A stretch of 51,238 nucleotides of DNA from Chloroflexota bacterium (GTDB lineage Bacteria > Chloroflexota > Anaerolineae > Aggregatilineales > Phototrophicaceae): assembly GCA_026706395.1 (NCBI GenBank), contig JAPOYU010000054.1:1-51238 (forward strand). Direction: 5' to 3'. Position 1 is the first letter of the stretch; each line of letters opens with the position of its first letter. Both the position numbers and the translations under genes were made by a program. Shown here piece by piece: positions 47,231 through 51,238 of this stretch. The notes below the pieces were generated by a model that was not told the DNA's origin, did no database searches, and saw only the letters and a list, made by a program, of their open reading frames with translations.

Positions 47231-48724
47231 TTAGTAGCGGACGTGTACCGGCGTGCCGACTGGCGCGAAGTCATAGAACCATTTGGCGTCGGGCGTGGTC
47301 ATATTGACGCAGCCGTGGCTCATGGGCGTGCCGAAGTTGTTGTGCCAGTAGGTGCCGTGGATGGCGTAGCCGGCGTAGAAATAACTGACCCAAGGCACGT
47401 TAGGCAGATCGTAGCCGGGCCCCACCATGTGCCTTGAGGGCGTCTTGCGGGTGATTTTGAAATTGCCTTGGACGGTCGGCGTGTCGGGCAAGCCGCTTGA
47501 GATGATCGCGCTGCGCTGCAAGATACCGTTTTCATAGGCGTATGTACGCTGTGTGCTGAGCACGATGACGATTTCGCGCCCTACGCCGATATGCGCGCCG
47601 GGGTCCAGGTGTACGGGGATTACCGGGCCGTAGCGAGCGGCTTCTTCTTGCGTTGGAATCTGCAGCACTGTCCCGGCATGAATCGCGTCGGGATTTGTGA
47701 TGCCGTTAACGGCGGCGATCGCCAGCCAACTCATGCCGAACTTGTTGCCGATAGTCGAAAGGAATTCGCCCGGCAGCACGGTGTAGCGTTCGCGATTTGC
47801 GTTTGGTGCCGGGCCGGCGCCCGGGTTTATGTTCTGCGGCGGAATTGCCGCTTCCAGATTTCGGATGCGCAGGACCAGCCCGGAGTGCACACGGTGTGGA
47901 TCGCTGATGCCGTTGGCTTGCATCAGCAGATCGAGTGGCACGCCGTATTGCCGCGCGATGCTGAACAGAGTTTCGCCCCGCTGGACCGTGTGGGTGTCCG
48001 GTTTAACTGCTGGCGTTGTCTCTATTGTCGCCGCCGGCGCTGTCTCGGCTGTCGTCGCGGTCGAGTCAGCCGGCTCGCTTTCGGAAGACTCGGGAGGCGG
48101 AGTACCTCCGGCCGGAATCGCCAGCTCTTGACCCGGGTAGATCAGCCAGCCCCAGATGTTGTTGAGCTGCTGCAGGTCATACAGGCTCACGCCGTAGCTG
48201 ATGGCGATCGTGCCAAGCGTCTCGCCAGACTTGACGGTGTGGCTGTATTCACTGGCGATTTCCACTTGCGGTGGCGTCGCCGGCAATTCCTCGTTGTCCG
48301 CTGCGGTTTCCGGTTGGCGCCCTTCGACAGGCAGCGCCACTTCATCGCCGGGGTAGATCAGCCAGGTCCACAGGTTGTTCAGCGCTTGCAGCTCGAAGAG
48401 GTCGATGCCGTATGACTTGGCGATGGACTCAAGTGTTTCGCCTCGCTGGACGATGTGAACGCCGAGCGCTTCAACCGCCGGGGCGCCCAGCTCAGCCTCG
48501 GCCGGGATCGTGAGGCGCTGCCAGGAGTAAACAACATGGGCGTTGCTGATGCCGTTGAGGGCGGCGAGACTGTATAGGTCTACGCTATAGCGCTGGGCGA
48601 TGAGGCCCAGGGTCTCGCCCGGGCGGACGATGTGGGTCACTTCCGCGATCTGCTGCGCCTGTGCGGGAAGCAGTGACATCAGAACAGCTATTACAATTGA
48701 GAGAAGCAAGGAATATGTTTTCAT
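47231..48724 (-). CDS. L,D-transpeptidase (YkuD) with five LysM domains
   Basis: A 497-residue secreted cell-wall enzyme. A signal peptide (residues 1-~24, LLLSIVIAVLMSLLPAQAQ) is followed by five LysM repeats, each with a xxHxVxxGETLxxIAxxY-like start, at roughly residues 29-75, 88-132, 160-205, 245-290 and 315-360. A Ser/Thr/Glu-rich linker separates LysM 3 and 4. The C-terminal YkuD domain has the catalytic HGTYW and SHGCVNM motifs with the active Cys. It would cross-link peptidoglycan by 3-3 bonds. I chose the ATG at 48724, directly before the signal peptide. Confidence 0.93.
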   Translation of the reverse strand: MKTYSLLLSIVIAVLMSLLPAQAQQIAEVTHIVRPGETLGLIAQRYSVDLYSLAALNGISNAHVVYSWQRLTIPAEAELGAPAVEALGVHIVQRGETLESIAKSYGIDLFELQALNNLWTWLIYPGDEVALPVEGRQPETAADNEELPATPPQVEIASEYSHTVKSGETLGTIAISYGVSLYDLQQLNNIWGWLIYPGQELAIPAGGTPPPESSESEPADSTATTAETAPAATIETTPAVKPDTHTVQRGETLFSIARQYGVPLDLLMQANGISDPHRVHSGLVLRIRNLEAAIPPQNINPGAGPAPNANRERYTVLPGEFLSTIGNKFGMSWLAIAAVNGITNPDAIHAGTVLQIPTQEEAARYGPVIPVHLDPGAHIGVGREIVIVLSTQRTYAYENGILQRSAIISSGLPDTPTVQGNFKITRKTPSRHMVGPGYDLPNVPWVSYFYAGYAIHGTYWHNNFGTPMSHGCVNMTTPDAKWFYDFAPVGTPVHVRY

Positions 48725-48806
48725 GGTTGCCCTGCCTATTCGTCCGCTTGTTTGCCTGGACACAATACCTGATTACTTTACAGATAGTGAAACGCCCTAT
48801 TGCTAA

Positions 48807-48835
48807 TTGAAGCAGTACGGTTTTGACTGTAGAAT
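48807..48835 (+). promoter_or_regulatory. Putative promoter of the secreted modular protein
   Basis: TTGAAG (48807-48812; four of six), 17 bases, TAGAAT (48830-48835; five of six). It would leave a leader of about 200 bases before the ATG at 49045. Confidence 0.45.
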
Positions 48836-48859
48836 CATCGCATTGCCCTTGTAAATGTT

Positions 48860-48989
48860 TCGCAATCCTTGGCTTTGTGGTCGATTGCGAGGGTGGTCCT
48901 TTGAGCGTAGGTCGCAAGGTCATCGTACCTGCTGTTTTGCAAACGTAGATAAAGCGTGGGCTGTTCGTGTGGCGAGCGTTTCGCGAAAC
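48860..48989 (+). promoter_or_regulatory. Structured leader before the secreted modular protein
   Basis: TCGCAATC (48860-48867) and GATTGCGA (48883-48890) form a perfect 8-bp stem with a 15-base loop. A perfect 12-bp palindrome GTTTCGCGAAAC lies at 48978-48989. Either could be an operator or an RNA element. The gap 48725-49044 holds no other gene that I can see. Confidence 0.4.
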
Positions 48990-49044
48990 AGATAAACTTC
49001 TTAGCGAAATTGGAACCTCGCCGTGAAAGTATGGAGGAGTCAGC

Positions 49045-51171
49045 ATGTCCGTAGCTAGTCACCTTGGGCGGAGACGATTCGTCCGGCTTCTCCTCTGTCT
49101 GTTGCTGGGGGGCGTTTCGGCTGTGGCCGTGCTGGCGCAGGGCGGGAGCCAGATCCTGGTGCCCGGTACAACTCTGTCCGTTGCGCTTGGCTCGGATACC
49201 GGCGCAGTCGCCTATGTTTTTGATGGAGCCGCAAACACCACGGCGAGCATCTCACTGGAAAACATCGACGGCGCGGCATTGGCCCTCCATATCAGCGATA
49301 TAAGCGGCAACATGGTGGCGCAATCCGGCGCGGCTGAAGAAGCCGGCGCTTCGGTAGCCGTAGACGCTTTGTTAAGCAGCGGCGGCCGCTACTTCGTCTT
49401 CATCTATACGGCGCCCGGGTCTGATTTGCAGGCGACGACATTCGACTTGGCGTTCGACTTGGCAGCCGGCGACGCTGGCGCGGAAGTTGTGGCAGCCCCG
49501 GCGGTGGCCGATCAGATTCTGCTGGGCGCTGGCATAGAAGTTCGGTTGACCTGGACTGGGGCGGCGGACTTGGATCTCGAGGTGCGCGATCCCGTGGGGC
49601 AGACCTTGTTCTGGAATTCACGCAGTACTGAGAACGGCGGCAGTTTCGGCTTTGACGCCAACGGGCTTTGCGACATCATCAGCGCCGATCCTCTGGAGAC
49701 TGCCACGTGGCAGCCGGGTTTCTTGCCCACGGGGAGCTACGAAGTCATCGTCTATTACGAGCAGGCCTGCGACGCATTGACGGCCTCCGTGCCGTTTCAA
49801 GTCGATGTCATAGTCGATGGCGAGTCCAGCGGTACAATTGAGGATGTGCTGTCTCCGGGTGTATTGGGGCAGCAGAATGTCTACGTCGGTCGCTTTGTTC
49901 TGGGCGCGGATGCGGTTGCTGAAGTCGTCCCCGGCGGGCTTTATCCTGCGTCAAGCATAACGCGGCTTCCGAGCAGTTATAACTTCGCCGCAGACATTCC
50001 AACCCCGATCGCGCAAGATGTGACCGTCCTTGGCGAAATCACCAATGCGCAGCCATTCGTGACCTATTCTTTCGAAGGTGTTGCGAATGAATTGATTTCA
50101 GTTGATATGCAGGCGCTTAGCGACAGCCTGGACACACTCGTTCAGATTGTTGACCCCAACGGCGCTGTGGTCGATGTCAACGATGATTCGGCGATCGGCG
50201 GTACGACGAACTCCTTCGTCGCGGACACTCGGCTTTTGAGCAGCGGTACATATCGCATTATCGCGACGCGCTACGCCAAGGAAGCCGGCGGCACCGTTGG
50301 CCAATTCCAATTGACGTTGACGGGTGCCACAGGCGGCGCTTCGGTCGCCGTTAGCCAACCCGACTTGCCTCAGGGTGATGTTGAGGTGGGGCTGTTCTGG
50401 AGCAGCAGCGCTGACTTGCAGCTGCTCGTCCGCGACCCGCTAGGCGAGTCGGTATTCGATGACAATCCGGCGGCGACAACAGGCGGTATCCTGCAAGAAG
50501 TTGGCAACGCGAATTGCGTCGCGGCCAGTGGCGCGCCGGTATCTTATATTTATTGGCCCGATGGTTTTTTGCGGGCGGGAACCTACGAGGTGGAAGTTTG
50601 GTATCAGGACCCCTGTGCCGACTTCGCGGCGCCGGTCAACTTTACACTTCAAATCGAGGTTGACGGCGTTGTGATCGCCCGTCTGCGGCAATTCCCGCAG
50701 CCGGGGCAACGTTTCGTGACCAACTTCACGGTGCAGCCCTCCGGTTTGGCTATCGCTGGCGAAGCCGGTTTCATTGACGCGGGCAGCGGCACATTGGCCT
50801 ATCAGGACGAAGCGCTCAGCGCACCGGTCATCGAAAGCGGCGTTCCGGTGCGCGGGACGATCTCGCCGAGCAATACCTTTGATGTCTACCAATTTGACGG
50901 GGCTACCGGCGAGGCGGTAAACCTGAGCCTATCGGGCGTTACGCTTGTGCTCGATACTAATCTGTATCTGATTGGGCCGAGCGGACGCGAGTTGGCGACC
51001 AACGATGATGGCGACCCGATTGAGCTGGGTTTGACGGGGCGAACGACCGACTCGCGGATAAGCGGCTTCGTCTTGCCGGAGAATGGTCCTTACACCGTCA
51101 TCGCAACTCGATATGGCAATCAGTATGGCGGTACGATAGGCATTTATGAACTTGTCATGACCAAGATCTAG
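49045..51171 (+). CDS. Secreted modular protein with pre-peptidase-like and repeated beta-sandwich domains
   Basis: A 708-residue exported protein of unknown role. The N-terminus has a signal peptide (RRRFVRLLLCLLLGG, cleavage near VLAQG). Two module types alternate: pre-peptidase C-terminal (PPC)-like domains, clearest at residues ~330-430 (LDTLVQIVDPNGAVV, YRIIATRYAKEAGGT) and ~605-708 (LDTNLYLIGPSGREL, YTVIATRYGNQYGGT), and a domain starting VRLTWTGAADLDLEVRDPVG (~165-290) and again VGLFWSSSADLQLLVRDPLG (~445-570). The latter each hold paired cysteines. GGAGGAG five bases upstream supports the ATG. No catalytic domain is visible, so it may bind surface ligands or metal. Confidence 0.8.
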   Translation: MSVASHLGRRRFVRLLLCLLLGGVSAVAVLAQGGSQILVPGTTLSVALGSDTGAVAYVFDGAANTTASISLENIDGAALALHISDISGNMVAQSGAAEEAGASVAVDALLSSGGRYFVFIYTAPGSDLQATTFDLAFDLAAGDAGAEVVAAPAVADQILLGAGIEVRLTWTGAADLDLEVRDPVGQTLFWNSRSTENGGSFGFDANGLCDIISADPLETATWQPGFLPTGSYEVIVYYEQACDALTASVPFQVDVIVDGESSGTIEDVLSPGVLGQQNVYVGRFVLGADAVAEVVPGGLYPASSITRLPSSYNFAADIPTPIAQDVTVLGEITNAQPFVTYSFEGVANELISVDMQALSDSLDTLVQIVDPNGAVVDVNDDSAIGGTTNSFVADTRLLSSGTYRIIATRYAKEAGGTVGQFQLTLTGATGGASVAVSQPDLPQGDVEVGLFWSSSADLQLLVRDPLGESVFDDNPAATTGGILQEVGNANCVAASGAPVSYIYWPDGFLRAGTYEVEVWYQDPCADFAAPVNFTLQIEVDGVVIARLRQFPQPGQRFVTNFTVQPSGLAIAGEAGFIDAGSGTLAYQDEALSAPVIESGVPVRGTISPSNTFDVYQFDGATGEAVNLSLSGVTLVLDTNLYLIGPSGRELATNDDGDPIELGLTGRTTDSRISGFVLPENGPYTVIATRYGNQYGGTIGIYELVMTKI

Positions 51172-51197
51172 GGCGATGCGCCGGGAATCTGACGGCC

Positions 51198-51226
51198 TGT
51201 ACAATGTCTTGCGCTTCTGATATGAT
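51198..51226 (+). promoter_or_regulatory. Putative promoter for a gene beyond the right edge
   Basis: TGTACA (51198-51203; four of six), 17 bases, TATGAT (51221-51226; five of six). Any gene it serves begins outside the window. Confidence 0.4.
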
Positions 51227-51238
51227 GTTCGCCTGTTC

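Overview
The window reads as a GC-rich chromosomal segment of a bacterium, most likely a member of the Chloroflexota (Anaerolineae-like). I infer this from the combination of a bacterial coenzyme F420 pathway, YqeC/SsnA-type molybdenum hydroxylase genes, F1 ATP synthase genes beside mreB and rex, a membrane protein with a Thr/Pro-rich linker, and secreted proteins with repeated pre-peptidase-like modules. No rRNA is present, so the taxonomy is an inference. There is no phage, integrase, transposase or CRISPR array. Coding density is high, and several genes appear to start with TTG behind a good Shine-Dalgarno sequence.

Layout. (1) 1-11047, all +: the 3' end of an SsnA-type amidohydrolase, then a tightly packed F420 operon (npdG, cofE, a separate FbiB-C-terminal-type FMN reductase, cofD, cofC), an F420-dependent LLM-class oxidoreductase, a metallophosphoesterase, a molybdenum hydroxylase (fused FAD/2Fe-2S subunit plus molybdopterin subunit) and a YqeC-MocA fusion for its cofactor. 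(2) 11044-14936: a potassium channel with two RCK units (-), then purine nucleoside phosphorylase and a small membrane protein (+). (3) 15022-20296: fabF-fabH (-), then an epimerase-like protein, a GNAT protein and proC (+). (4) 20543-26327: atpA-atpG-atpD-atpC without any F0 genes, a terminator, then mreB. (5) 26370-31659: rex (-), a GbsR/MarR-type regulator, tRNA-Leu(UAG), tig, clpP and clpX. (6) 31832-38139: an MBL-fold hydrolase (-), obg-nadD and a double solute-binding-domain protein (+), and two EamA transporters (-). (7) 38393-41283: a cytosolic and a Tat-exported superoxide dismutase in tandem, then a class II fumarase-type lyase. (8) 41284-42419: a 1.1 kb gene-free stretch with an array of hairpins and a 9-bp tandem repeat. 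(9) 42420-46500: a sugar ABC transporter operon with a TIM-barrel isomerase between the two permeases. (10) 46659-51171: an HD-domain protein, a five-LysM L,D-transpeptidase (-) and a large secreted modular protein.

The points I would look at first are these: an array of hairpins that share an A/T core while each uses its own arm word (41399-41845); matching Rex-like operators in front of rex and over the atpA promoter, which would tie ATP synthase to NADH/NAD+; a duplicated atpC translation start that encodes a 15-residue mini-ORF between atpD and atpC; a YqeC-MocA fusion with an eroded nucleotidyltransferase signature; and the cytosolic/exported SOD pair.
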